Under the pieces are notes generated by a model. That model was not told where the DNA came from and searched no databases. It saw only the letters and a list, made by a program, of their open reading frames with translations. Of a stretch of 64,000 nucleotides of DNA, positions 11,275 to 22,789 are shown piece by piece. Position 1 is the first letter of the stretch, and each line of letters starts with the position of its first letter. Made by a program: the position numbers and the translations under genes. Source of the DNA: Isoetes taiwanensis (lineage: Eukaryota; Streptophyta; Lycopodiopsida; Isoetales; Isoetaceae); NCBI GenBank assembly GCA_021234155.1, contig JAJEKV010000030.1, positions 3,756,761 to 3,820,760 of the forward strand, given 5' to 3'.

Positions 11275-14255
11275 CTAGTCCTCTGGTTCCACCAAGTCTG
11301 CAGTTGTCACCTCATCTTCTTCATCTTCAATATTCTTCATGGCACCAGAAATGTGAAAGGGTCTTGGCCTGTTACAGCCCTGCAATTCCATGACAATCTG
11401 ACATAGCTTTTTATCCTTCTCCATTCCATAGTAATTAGCACCCCAAATAGCAGCTGCCTCCATCATAGAGCCCATACCAGCAAATAGTTCCAATACAAAT
11501 CCACTTGGGACACAAAACGAGTGCAATAAAAATTGCATGAAAACAATACTCTTTTGAAGATTGTATCTACATCCTCCAGAACCATCTGATATCAGCTTCT
11601 CTGATTGTATACATTCATGCTTTATAATGTTTGACATGTGATTTAGCTTTCCTTCAACAAAGGCCATAGGGTGAACTAAATTACCCTGATAACCAATTCT
11701 GCCATACAACGTCACACACAAAGTGCTCGTGTCAATAAGACCTAACATATCACTTCCATAAGAGAAAGGGACATCACCAATCAGCGTGTATGTTCTTCTC
11801 CTTTCCATGTTCCGTTTCTTTGCAATAACTTCAACACTTTTAAATTGTTCCACTGTGCAGATACAAACAAGATAGCCCTTATCATCTAAGCAGAGGTTAC
11901 CAATAGAAAAACAATCATCTATAAGCTGACTGTCACATCTGTTCCAATCAGGGATATGTGGATGTCCAATAGTAGGATATTGATTGGTGGGAAGATCAAT
12001 CAGCAAAAGATCAACACCCCAATCTCTGGTCTCACCATTTCTACTATATCTTTTCGATGCAATCTTTATGGACTTACCAAAATCACGAATGACCTTAAAT
12101 GGTGTATCGGGGTTCTTGCATGTCAAAGTTGCAGAAACATTTCTAACATCATCTGTTATTAGCCGTAAAGCCACATTTTTGTAAATTGGACCAATTTCCA
12201 TGTCAAGAGCCATGTGGCTAGGTGCCTGGCTGCTTACTTCCTGTGTCTCTCGCAAGTTCCCTCCTGTATACATGGCAGGTGTTTGCACATGGTTTGATTC
12301 ATCAGACAATTGAATGTGTCTTCTTTTCCGTTTCACTTTTCTTTTATCCACATCTCTTGCATCATCACTATAACCTGTTTGCATAGAAGCAGCACTAGGA
12401 CTCTTTTCGTTCTTAGAATCTGTATTGAATCTAGCAGCCCATACATGCTTTTCTTCTTCAGGCATACATCCTTTTTTAAAATCGAGCCACCAAGGGCAAT
12501 TCTCTAGCTCCCATTTGGTCATGGGTGGTTCACGATCCAACTGGCCCGGTCCAGAATACATGTAGGATTCACTACCAGTTACTGTCCATGACTTTGAGAC
12601 TGCTGGAAATTTTAAAATATATTTCTTTGCAAGAGCATACTTGAAGTACCTGATATACATTTTAGTTAGTCGAAAATAGAAGTAACTGAAAAACATAAAA
12701 TATCAGCGCAAAAATAACAGGAAAATGGATTACCTATATGTGACACGCATAGAGACCTTGTTGATGTCGAATGCTTCCTCAGCTGAGGCTGTGTAGGACC
12801 GTTTTTTTTCAATCACATGGAAAAGAATAGAGCAATGTTGCAACTAAAATTCTCTAAACCAAGAGTCCAAATCGTCATCATTGTGGCTAATAGCGATATC
12901 ACTTGCCAAACATACAGACTCCATTTGCTGAGTAGCTTTCTTCAACATGTGCTCCATCCATGTCTCCTTTTTAACCCACTCACGGAATTGTTTATCATTG
13001 TTTGGTATCCCATATGTGTCTATCATCGCTGTGCCAGATGCCATAATATTTAGCCACTTATTCCTTTGCTGGTTACTCACTGTGGATTTAGATAAGGCGA
13101 ATAACTTCTCTAATGTTAGTGCCATTTTCTTATTATCCAAATCTCTATTTGTAACATTCTTCAGCCAATCGGATTCTAGCATAGGATTTACAATTGCCAA
13201 ATATTTTTGAAATTTGTTTTGCCACTTTCGTCTTACTTCCCTTTCAGCTTTAGCAACTCTGTCCTCTTTAAGCAGAGGCTCTTCCATCAAGTTTATAGCC
13301 TCCTCAATTTCGGCTTCTATTGTGGACTGTTATAAGAACAAATCATATTGGCATTAAAGCATATTCTTATTTGCTTGGTACGCATTCAACATGTATATAA
13401 AAAGTTCAATATTATGTGCAATTATAAATTCAACTAACTTTGATATCTGGTACATAATTTTTGCGAGCAAATATTTCGTAAGAGGAAACCATGGCTCTTC
13501 GCCAAGAACCTGTTTCTCCCGCTCTATGCTCAATCTGAGTTCGTCCACAGATAAATGTGAAGTATATGTTGTAAGATCAGAAGTAGTTAATCGGTGGACA
13601 CCATACAAAATATCTTTCAGTTTGATCCGCACCACACCTGTCTCATTTAATCTGGAATGCAAAACAAACATTGTAGAAGTTATAAACCTCTTCTAAAGTG
13701 GCAGGACAAAAATCAAACTGACACTTACTGATTGATACGCTGCATAGCTGCAATAAGTTGTGTCTCATGTTGGTGATCTACTTCTACAAAAGTGGCATGC
13801 ACAGAGAAATGCATAGATCTAACGTCTTGATGCCTCTCCCTTATCTCTTGCATCCAAGCATCCGTGCGATGATTGCCGTCCCAACACAAGAACATTCTGC
13901 CACTAAGTTCTTGCCAATCCGGATGGCTGACTAATTCATCTTCAAACTTATCATTCTCTTCTACCCACAGAGGGTTCCACGTAGACTTGATATTGTCAGT
14001 TACTGGTATGCAATTGCCTCCTGTGCCTGATAAAGATAATATGAAACTTCCCTTCTCTTGCACATACCCATCATTTCTCAAAGTATCCCTCATTGCTTTA
14101 GAGCCTCTGGACACAAGACGAACTGCTTCATTAATCAAAATTCTGCATAGAGGAATAGGTGGTGGAGGGCTCAGTTTGACTACTCTGATCTCTTGCAAAA
14201 TTTCAGAAATCTGTTGAACTGTGAACTTTCTAGAAAATTCATCTGTCTCAGTATC
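11275..14255 (-). CDS. Gene B: ParB-like domain fused to a beta-class DNA-methyltransferase-like domain
   Basis: Five exons join in frame: about 14255-13729 (donor GTAAGT), 13651-13435, 13326-12916 (donor GTATGT), 12843-12734 and 12649-11275, coding about 879 residues; the first exon(s) and start codon are not found. Exon 1 holds 'CWDGNHRTDAW' (13880-13866), the DGxHR signature of the ParB/sulfiredoxin fold. Exon 3 is helical and basic. The last exon has a nuclear-signal-like 'KRKVKRKRRH', then 'LLLIDLPTN' (about 11995) in the place of the catalytic [DNS]PP[YFW] box, and 170 residues later 'VLELFAGMGS' with 'YGMEKD' (about 11484-11425), the SAM-binding motif. Motif IV before motif I is the beta-class order of N6A/N4C methylases. 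DLPT lacks the aromatic residue, so activity is doubtful. ParB-methylase fusions are known from phages and plasmids; a spliced plant copy is unusual. Confidence 0.72.
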
Positions 14256-14284
14256 CTCGGTTTCCTTTCACTACCACCCCAAAA

Positions 14285-14990
14285 CTGGGTCCACATGTTG
14301 TTTTTCAGTGTCTTTTTTGCAAAAAAACAACACCAAAAAACTACGTGTTGTTTTTTGTCCGGATTTGCTAGAAATGACGTGTAGTTTTTAGCAAAATTTT
14401 TATACATGTAGTTTTTGTTGCCAAAAGTCTACACATAGAGTTTTGTCAAAATTATCTACACGTAGAAATTAGCATGTATTTCCTACATGTTGTTTTTTAA
14501 TAATAGCTATAGTTTTCAAAGGTTGTTTTCCTAAAAAGTAGACGTGTTTTCCTAAAAAGTAGATATGTAGACTTAAAAGGTCTACATGTTTTTAACTGTT
14601 CTTTTGCAAAAAATCAACATGTTGTTTTTAATAATAGCTGTAGTTTTCAAGTGTTGCTTTCCTATAAAGTAGACGTATGGTTTTTAATAAAACTTAAAAG
14701 GTCTACAGGTTGTTTTTAACTGTTCGTTTTTAAAAAAAAACCAACACCAAAAAACTATGTGGAGAATTTTGTCCAACTTTGCTAGAAACTACACGTAGTT
14801 TTCTGATTTTTTTTTTTTTTTAGTGTGTTGTTTTCAAGTGTTGGTTTCCCCAAAAAATGATGCATGGGTTTTTTTTTTTTAAGATGTGGTTTTCCAAAAA
14901 AATAGCTGTTGTTTTCAAGTATTATTTTATATATAATCCAGTATGTAGTTATAAAAACAAATACTTTCAAGTGGCGTTTTTTTAAATAAG
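14285..14990. repeat. Low-complexity GTTGTTTTT/CTACACG tract
   Basis: About 700 bp of degenerate short units such as 'ctacatgttgtttttaa', 'agttttcaagtgttg' and 'aaaagtagacgtg', on the upstream side of gene B's first found exon. It is the reverse-complement counterpart of the tract at 23877-24600. A shared edge phrase (tgggtccaca next to ccacc.caa) is present at both. No ORF is supported. Confidence 0.8.
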
Positions 14991-15603
14991 AGATATAATT
15001 GTTGTTATTTTCTGTTTCTATCTAGAAAAACCCTTTTGGGAATCGAACCCAAATAAAATCCAATATGCAGGAAATAATAATTCCACATAAAATGCTTGCT
15101 TGGAATTGCTTGAAATAAAAAAATAAAGCAAAGCATACAGCCTTCCAGATTTTTTTTGTTTTCATTGTTGTAGTTTTGGATTTTTTATTATTGAAATAGA
15201 TGAAACCAAGGGTGGATCTGCAAGCGAAATAAAGGGAGGACAAATTGGACAGCAGTAAGCCTCTGCAACCAATTTAGGTAAGAAAAAGCAGAACAATTAT
15301 GGTAAAAACATAGTACCTGCCAGAACTTGTATGCAAGAGCCAAAAAAGGGAGAGCTTGAAATGGCAGCAGGAGCTATGCGACTTGCACCACGATAACCTT
15401 GTTAGAAATGGTCTGTTCTGAAATACAAAGATCTGGCAAAAATTTCCTCCGTCAAAGAGCCACTCCACTGCTGAAATTAGCGTATTTGCAAGAAAGCATT
15501 TGTGCACTAAAAAACATCATAATCTGAAGAAAAACAAAAGAAAAGCTTGCAACAGAAACAAGGACTTTGAGCCCAAAAACAACAAAAGCAAACGTAGTGT
15601 TAC

Positions 15604-15906
15604 CGGAGATGCCATTAAATTGGTATGAAAGAAACCAGAAGCATCAGCTGTGATTTCCCCTTCAGACCAGAAAATTGCATTGTAAATATCTATGAATGCT
15701 CTGAGGCTCTGCAACCTGTTGCTGAATTATACAGAGTTTTTTTTTTCTTACTTGTGGGGTCTTATAAATCCAAGCAACAGAACTACCCATGTGCTTACCA
15801 CTACCACAAACCCTAGAGGCCCATGAAACAGGCTTTGTCCTGTAGTTTTCGAGTTGGCAGTAATGGGTAGCACTACACCCACCGTGGCGCATACAATTGC
15901 CAATAC
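15604..15906 (-). CDS. Two exons of a possible cytochrome b561-like membrane protein
   Basis: Exon 15906-15752 has a good acceptor (CCGAACAG) and donor (AA|GTAAGA). It translates to two hydrophobic segments joined by 'TANSKTTGQSLFHGPLG' and ending 'LLLGFIRPHK'. Exon 15715-15604 (acceptor CAACAG, donor GTAACA) continues in frame with 'LQSLRAFIDIYNAIFW'. The H-x2-(I/L)G...RPxK-x3-R...YN spacing recalls the third/fourth helices of cytochrome b561 domains; that resemblance is weak and was judged by eye. The reading may continue into 15466-15330, where a TAA interrupts it. No start codon is fixed; 'MAALNQVWQNYTL' at about 16058-16020 is a candidate N-terminus but meets TAA. Confidence 0.35.
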
Positions 15907-16399
15907 CTGTTCGGATCACAAATGCAGATTATCAGACGTTCTAGAAATAGAGATAGATAAATCAGAGAATGGAAGTCAAAGCTTGCCTGCAGCAGCCTGT
16001 GGAAGTGGAACCACTTCTTAGAGAGTGTAGTTTTGCCAAACTTGGTTCAATGCGGCCATCCTTGAAAATGCAGTTTTGCCTAACTTGTCGGAACGTTTCA
16101 AGGATTCGTTGCAGGTAAGAAAAAGCAGAACGAAACTTGGCGGGGAAGAGGACGCCAAATGCAGACCATGTTCTGATTTCACATCCGCTGCGTTTGCCCG
16201 ATGCTACCATTCCCATGAGCACAAAAAAGCGGGGAGGGGGTTTGAAAACCTAAGATCGGTCTGCAAAGCGGCGAAGGCGGGAAGGAAAACGTGGAAACAA
16301 GTGGCCAATCGGCTGCAAAGACCGAGATCAAAATCTCGGCCGTCCATTTCAGTTCATCTCAGCCGTTGGATAAGAGGAAGTAGCTATATTGGACTCTAG

Positions 16400-18780
16400 G
16401 TGACTACAGCCCGTAAAATGCCAACACTAGACTATTAATTAAATACCCATTAGACACCCTAGCGCAGTGATTTTAGCTTGTTAAATACCTAGGTGCTGCA
16501 AACTATTCCTTAAGAGAAAACTGGACTGGAATGTTCCATCTTGCAATTGCATATATAACCCATATGAGAGGTATGGTAATGTAGGCCTTAAACTATAAAA
16601 TTTGAAGCTTAAGACCTTTAGATATAGCAAACCATTTGAATACCGTAGAATTTGATTTAAAAATGAATTCAAATGTTTGAATTAAATTTCATGGTTGAAA
16701 CGTTCCGACAAAAAATAGGGTGATATGATTTTTTCTCTGGTAACATCAAACGGAAAGGCGGCATTTGTCCCAGTTGGGTGTGCACCTAAATTCAACCCCT
16801 GCGGATATACCGATATCATGCGTGACAAACTATAATTTCATTTTCACGTGTGTGACAAATCATAATTTTTTGTTTTGCCACGTGACAAAACTTAATGTTT
16901 GTAACTCGTGACGTGTGTGCCAATAAGCTGCCAGGATGTGGCGATGACATGTCAAAAATGGCATGATGATCTGACAAATGTTATTTCTGTAATTTTCACG
17001 AGATGAGTGGGAAAAATGGAAATTTGCAAAAGTTAACATGGAATATGATGATGCGGCATTCCAAGTGGTGACATGTCATGCCAAGTAAGCAAGGCCAACC
17101 AAAAATGTACAACCGTGGACTTTCATGGGGTGGTGTAGCAATGTTTGGATGACAGCACAAGATATGGATGATTGTGGACATGTTGATTAAGCCATTTTGC
17201 TAGAAATATGACAACTTTTAATGTCTCGTAAAAGAATTGATATGGAAATTTAGGGGGCACTAAAAAAACCTACTTATCTCTCTAAAAAAAATCTTTTTTC
17301 CAAAAAAATAGCCTAGTCATTTTCTACTATCTAAAGCGCATATTATGCTTAGTCATCATGTGGCATGCCACAACATCCAAAGAAAAGCCATCTCACCACA
17401 GAGAAATGTCGTTTTCTTAAAAAGTTGCAAAATTGTCTAAGCAAAATGTTCATTTTTACACCCCTGCCACCTCGACACTAATCTTTGTCACCTCAACATA
17501 CTCATGCCATGTCATCCCATAGAATTTTTGCAAATAGTCACCTTCTCAAAAAGAAAGAAGTTTGTTTGCTCTAATCATGTGACCTCGTCATTTCTAGAGA
17601 GGGGACATTAGCGTACGACCTCACGGAGGTACGCAACTGGGATATTGTTTGAATGTTATGAAGCACTACAAGATGATGAACTACTTAAAGATGCAAAATC
17701 CGAGACTTGAACCTGAGTATGAGTGAAGATAGCATACGATGAGGAGCATATATTGTTGTTATATTTTTGTGCATTAGCTTCCCTTCCGACCTCCCCTTCA
17801 CTGGAAAGGGGCTATGATGAATGTTCTATCGAGACACTGCAACTCTCGCAAACGACCATTGGATTGTCAATTCCCATGGATATTCCGAGGATCCGACTAT
17901 CACTGGTCGCCCTGATATTCCATGACAAGATATACTGAGCTCGTCCACCGTTGAAAACTTGCCTATCCATTTTGGCCAAAAGTAAAAAAAATATGTCATC
18001 ATATGACAAATTCCTACAGGGTTAGCATTAGACAAACACAAAAAAATTGTCATTGCTCCTTAACATGTTATTAGCTCTTTATATTTGAAGGATTTACGTT
18101 TTGGAGGTCGAGTTTTGGTCATTTGTGCTTGGGACATGGTCGAGAACTTGCAGTTAAAAACATCGAAGCAATGAGACCTGACGGAATGGAATTTGGATTT
18201 GTCCTCCACCCGATGTAGCAATTCGAATTGAAAAGCCGCTTTTTGTAGTAGCAAGATATTGTTTGGGATCATTCTAGCTGACCAATAGATCCAAACTCCA
18301 TTTTTTTCAGTTGCCATGGCTCTTTATACATGCTTAGAAATGGTACACCAAGTTATCCATGAAAATGACCACGTTTCGGCCTCCGAAACGTAAACCTTAT
18401 GAAAACCTAGTAACTCACAGGATTTACATTTTGGAGGTTGAGACGTGGTCATTTGCATGGATGACTTGGTGCACCATCTCTCACGTGTTCATGCCTCTTT
18501 CATTGCAAAAAATGACCATGTAATTTGGTCCCTAGGGTAATTTCATCATTCTGAACAATGTGGCAAAGTCGAATCTCCATTCCTGAGCCTTTGTACTGCC
18601 CAAACGACAAAACACTTAGGTTTCTACATGATCGCCCGCAGGATGCTTCGCGGTCTTGGATATTCTTGAACCTACTTGAAGCTTGATCCTTGAAAGGAGG
18701 ATTCAATAGATGGATAGGAAAATCGAGCTCTGCGAGGGAAGGCATTAGCATAGGGCCTCCCGGAGGATCACTGCCAGAAA
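16400..18780. other. Intergenic AT-rich DNA
   Basis: No supported gene. It contains degenerate phrases such as 'gtgacaaa.cataattt' near 16820-16910 and two related phrases with 'cctc.cggagg' (17610 and 18745). The foldback at 18340-18477 is listed separately. Confidence 0.5.
18340..18477. repeat. Foldback (inverted repeat, about 57-bp arms)
   Basis: Left arm 18340-18396 (atggtacaccaagttatcca...) pairs with right arm 18420-18477 (...tggatgacttggtgcaccat) around a loop of about 23 bp, with a few mismatches. A third, partial copy of the inner phrase 'ggatttacgttttggagg' lies at 18088-18140. The structure is MITE-like, but no clear target duplication is seen. Confidence 0.75.
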
Positions 18781-18875
18781 TGGCTATCTTGGCAACCTTT
18801 CTAGGGTTCGTCTCTTGGGAACTTGCCTCTCCCCTCGGGTGAGGCAGCCGCGCAAAGTCCTGGCTTTATTTGACT

Positions 18876-19758
18876 TGGCATGTTTGAGCCACCTTGGCAT
18901 GTTTGAGCCACCTTGGCATGCTGGAGCCACCTTGGAGGTTTGAGCCACCTTGGCATGCTGGAGCCTAGGTGGCATGTTGGAGCCCACATGGCATGTTTGA
19001 GCCACTTTGGCATGTTTGAGCCACCTTGGCATGTTGGAGCCTAGGTGACATGTTGGAGCCCACGTGGCATGTTTGAGCCACCTTGGCATGTTTGAGCCTA
19101 GGTGGCATGTTGGAGCCTAGGTGGTATGTTGGATCCCACGTGCATGTTTGAGCCACCTTGGAATGTTGGAGCCTAGGTGGCATGTAGGAGCCCGCGTATT
19201 ATTTTTAAGCCACCTTAGCATGTTGGAGCTCGCGTGGCATACACCTTGGCACGTTTGAGCCTAGGTGGCATGTTGGAGCCTAGGTGGCATGTTTGAGCCA
19301 CCTTGGCATAGGTGGCATGTTGGAGCCCGCATGGCATGTTTGAGCCACCTTGGCATGTTTGAGCCTTGGTGGCGTGTTGGTGCCTAGGCGGCATGCTTGA
19401 GCCAAATTTTAGCGGGGTTGGAGCCTAGGTGGCATGTTGGAGCCCACATGGCATGTTTGAGCCACCTTGACATGTTGGAGTCTAGGTGGCATGAAGCCCA
19501 TGTGGCATGTTTGAGCCACCTTGGCATGTTTGAGCCTAGGTGGCATGTTGGAGCCTAGGTGGCATGTTGGAGCCTAGGTGCCATGTTGGAGCATATAGAT
19601 GGCATATAGGAGCCCGCATGGCATATTTGAGCCACCTTGGCATGTTTGAGCCTAGGTGGCATGTTGGTGCCTAGGTGGCATGCTTGAGCCACCTTGGCAT
19701 GTTGGCACCTAATTGGCATGTTGGAGCCCATGTGGCATGTTTGAGCCATGTTGGATCT
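18876..19758. repeat. 19-bp minisatellite array
   Basis: Roughly 45 tandem copies of a 19-bp unit in three interleaved forms: ttggcatgtttgagccacc, a form with gagcctaggtggcatgttg, and a form with gagcccacgtggcatgttt. The types alternate irregularly, and a few units are short or disrupted. Because 19 is not a multiple of three, every frame gives repeating peptides, so the open frames across the array are not evidence of coding. Confidence 0.95.
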
Positions 19759-19849
19759 AACCGTTGAAGTTATTTTTCACGAATGTAAAACAATACGATA
19801 CATTCCCAAAGTTGAGCACACAAACAATATTCCAGGTGGCGGTGCTTTG

Positions 19850-20647
19850 TGATATGGGGCATGCTAAGGGGAGTGGTGCAGAAGAAAAGAATTAAGGCAA
19901 TGGGGAGTTAAAAACCAATGGTTATGAGATATCAAGAGAAAAAGGGCAAGATATTCAACGACCATTAAAATAAGGAAAAATATCTTATTTAAAAGGGGCA
20001 AATATCGAAATAGGTCTTGAGCAACTATATTTTACTGTAAAAAAAGGCATGGATCGAGATGTGATGGAAATAGCAAACGCGACTACCTTTTCGCCAACAA
20101 AAAGGCCCGACTTGGGTTATAATAGAGGAGAACGGCCAGCCTTATAGAGACGGCAGCAACAAACTTCGATCTTCACTTCCAGCTCCAGCAGCGGCGACCT
20201 GTAAATCTTCAACTCGGCTCTAGTAAAACCGGTCCCTGATCGCTGCTGCCAAATCCGACCTGCAACTCCTTGATTTGGCCGAAGATCTTGTAGGCGGAGC
20301 TTCTGGGTCTGCTCTGTTTGCAGGCTTTCCTGATAAGCCTGAGATTGAATCGAATTCTATTCTTTGGTGATGGTGTTTGAGCCCATCCAAGCCCATAACT
20401 GTTGTAAGATCGGATTGATCATAAGCTGAAGTGGATAATAGGCTGTGATCAATCCCTTTCATTCTTTTCCCTTGGAAATTGCCTTAGTTCTTGTTCTGGA
20501 TCCGGTTGGGTGGAAACTGGATGCCCAATCCTTTGGTTGTGGAAACCAAGTTATTTGTTCTTATCAACGGATTGTCATCTACTTTACTTTGTCTATACAA
20601 CTGTTGTTCTTAATAGTTGCGCCTTTGAGTCCCCTTAAAGCGTATCA
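19850..20647 (+). repeat. 5' LTR
   Basis: 798 bp, starting TGATATGGGGCATGC and ending AAAGCGTATCA. It is nearly identical to the right copy apart from a few substitutions and short indels (for example extra sequence near 19875-19895), so insertion looks fairly recent. Confidence 0.95.
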
Positions 20648-20649
20648 AG

Positions 20650-20661
20650 TGGTATCAGAGC
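20650..20661 (+). promoter_or_regulatory. tRNA-iMet primer-binding site
   Basis: TGGTATCAGAGC, the plant initiator-methionine tRNA complement used by many LTR elements, lies two bases after the 5' LTR. Confidence 0.92.
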
Positions 20662-20708
20662 TTATCGATCCTCAGATCTGATCAATGGCCCAACCTCAGA
20701 TCTGATCA

Positions 20709-22046
20709 ATGGCCCAACGCTTCAATGTTACTGAAGCACAATATCAGCAAGCCTTGTCTAATGCTGGTTACATTGCATCTCAGTCAGTGTTGTTTCCGTA
20801 CGGGTACGGTACCTTTCAAGTACTTAGCATACCGTACCAGAGGTACGGTACGTACGGAATGAAAAATGAAATGTTTTTGCTTCAAATTTTTGGAGTTTTC
20901 AACACAAATGCGGTAAAGTATTTTAAAGGTGCGGTGCGTTATTTTTATAGGTAATCGTAAGTTTTTACAAGTATTTTATAGATGCAGTGCATTTTTTATA
21001 GGCACGGTAACAACACTTTTAACGTCTTTTTTTTTGCACGCTAAAAAACTTCGGTAGTGCGTTACGGTATGATCACGTAAAATACTTACCCATTGCCGTG
21101 CAATGCGGTGAAATGCGTAACAACACCGATCTCGCTTAGCATTGCCTCGCCTAGCGGGCGGCAAAGAGTATGGCAGGGCAAGTGGAATTGCTTTCCTATT
21201 CTATACCGCTTCCTTCCGGATATTTATCTCAACCTTCGCGAACCTCCTTTGCCTAATAGTCCTCCTCCAAGAACTCCTCCACCGCCACCTAAAGCCGAAA
21301 AATGGTTAGAAAAAGCGATATGCAGATTTCAAAGGGGAAAGACAAAGCCCGCCAAGGTTGTCCAGTTTCATCGGCCATTGGGAAAAGTTCTTTGAACGAG
21401 TGCGAGCAACGAGATGTGGAAAGACTGCAAGCCATGGACACTTACTTGACAGGTCGAGCTCAAGCATGGTGGCAAGGCAGACGAGAATGTGATCCCAGGA
21501 TTAATAATTGGGAAAGTTTCAAAACGGCTTTTGAAGCACATTATTTACCCTCTAACTATCACAGTGAGTTACACAGGGAATGGGATCGTCTGAAACAGGG
21601 GGAAACTGAGAGTATTCAGTCCTACACTTCCAAATTCACTCATTTAGCGGCACTAATAAGGAATCTGGATGGGAAAGAGCTTCTGAGAAAATATGTCAGT
21701 GGATGTAGGTATGATATCTATGTGGAAATGGAAATATTTCTCCCTAAGGATTTAAATGAAGCCATAAGACTAGCATCTGCAGTGGAGCGGAAACTAGATC
21801 CAAAGTCTAGGAAGTTTGATATTTGGGATGAGGAAACCTCAGATCAAGAAGACAAAAAGAGTAGTAAAGAGAAAAACGGAAGTTTAAGGATTCTTCCAAG
21901 AACTTCAAGAGGAAGAGAAATAATGGCAATGGTAACGGTTCCAAAAGGAAGCGAGAGGAGGGAAGTCAAATTAGACTGCGGAAGGAAACTAAGGAACCAA
22001 CGGGAGGATGCTATAGATGCGGAGGAAATCATTTCTTAAGGGATTG
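20709..22046 (+). pseudogene. gag gene of the LTR element, interrupted by a MITE
   Basis: The start ATGGCCCAACGC at 20709 opens 'MAQRFNVTEAQYQQALSNAG'. A 340-bp MITE interrupts at 20787. After it comes a proline-rich linker (about 21240-21300), then a retrotransposon gag domain at 21302-21830 with 'LTGRAQAWWQGRR', 'WESFKTAFEAHYLP' and 'ESIQSYTSKFTHLA'. The zinc knuckle 'CYRCGGNHFLRDC' (about 22011-22049) is in the +1 frame relative to this ORF, which stops at 22037-22039, so a frameshift separates them. The knuckle and gag identify a gypsy-type capsid gene, now inactive. Confidence 0.85.
20787..21126. mobile_element. 340-bp MITE with GTGTTGTT termini
   Basis: It starts gtgttgtttccgtacg and ends gcgtaacaacac, an inverted repeat of about 10-12 bp. 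The interior is rich in 'cggtacg', 'gcggtg' and 'acggta' phrases that fold back. It breaks the gag reading frame. No convincing target duplication was found by eye, so the exact ends are tentative. Confidence 0.6.
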
Positions 22047-22116
22047 CCCGTTTGGAGAAGGGGGGATCACAAAAGTTGAACCACCTAAATCTCAAAGGGG
22101 TGCGCAAGTGCATGCT

Positions 22117-22437
22117 GGGTGAAAGCTGCTAGGGTGTACCATCTAAAGTTCTTTTTAGGGAGTGCGAAACTACCCAGAAAAGTACCCAACCCTGGGTACT
22201 GGGAACTTGCATTAATGTCTCAATAAACAATAAGTTTGAGAGTTTATTCATCCATTTTAATCTCTAATAGTATTTTCATCCTCTAATACTATAGATTGAT
22301 ATGTTATTGACCTTCAACTCAAAATTTTTGGATTGATTTTAATGGAAAGAAAAAGTAGAAAGTACTAGTTTTAAAAGTACCCAGTGTAGGTACTTTTGAG
22401 GGTTCCAAAAGTGGTACACCGTAGCATGCTTTCACCC
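22117..22437. mobile_element. 321-bp MITE with GGGTGAAAGC termini and TSD tgct
   Basis: The left end (gggtgaaagctgctagggtg) and right end (gtagcatgctttcaccc) form an imperfect inverted repeat of about 30 bp that includes ggtgtacca. Direct repeats tgct lie at 22113-22116 and 22438-22441. The inner part is itself inverted ('gtacccaaccctgggtact', 'aaagtacccagtgtaggtac'). It interrupts the region after the gag knuckle. Confidence 0.8.
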
Positions 22438-22789
22438 TGCTATTGAAGGTCCTAAGCCCGTGGTTGTACAAATGCATGCTATTGAAGGTCCCAAGCCCGT
22501 GGAGGATATACCTGAGACCTCTAAAGCTGCTGATGAGCAGAAGAAAGATGAGGAACGAGCAAAGGCTATTGCCAAAGAACGGAGGTGGCTCCAAATTGGA
22601 ACTATGGGGTAAAAATCGTAAAATTTACATTTCTTAGGATAAGATTTATAAGATTTGATTTGATTTGATTTGATTTGTAAAATTTGATTTTTATGTGGAA
22701 TAAAAATTAAATTATTATGAAAGCATGGTGCATTAGATGTAATTTTTGAAAGGTGGTAATTGTTGTTATAGCACAATAGGCCTAACAAA

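Noticed and set aside
12844-12846. A TAG read as the end of gene B's third exon, making it a pseudogene
   Set aside because: A 72-bp intron from GTATGT (12915) to TTTTAG (12844) removes it and joins phase 0 to phase 0.
13435-13440. The better-looking donor GTTAGT at 13438 for exon 2 of gene B
   Set aside because: It breaks the frame with the next exon. The overlapping GTTGAA four bases later keeps it, although it is a weaker site, so this junction remains uncertain.
11275-14255. Bacterial or phage contamination as source of the ParB-methylase gene
   Set aside because: At least four GT-AG introns with frame-preserving junctions separate its exons, and plant transposons flank it on the same contig.
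18784-19749. Minus-strand ORFs with repeated 'MPRWLKHAKVAQTC' peptides
   Set aside because: They are translations of the 19-bp minisatellite and open in several frames only because the unit lacks stops.
18876-19758. CRISPR-like look of the 19-bp array
   Set aside because: Units are contiguous with no unique spacers, and the genome is eukaryotic.
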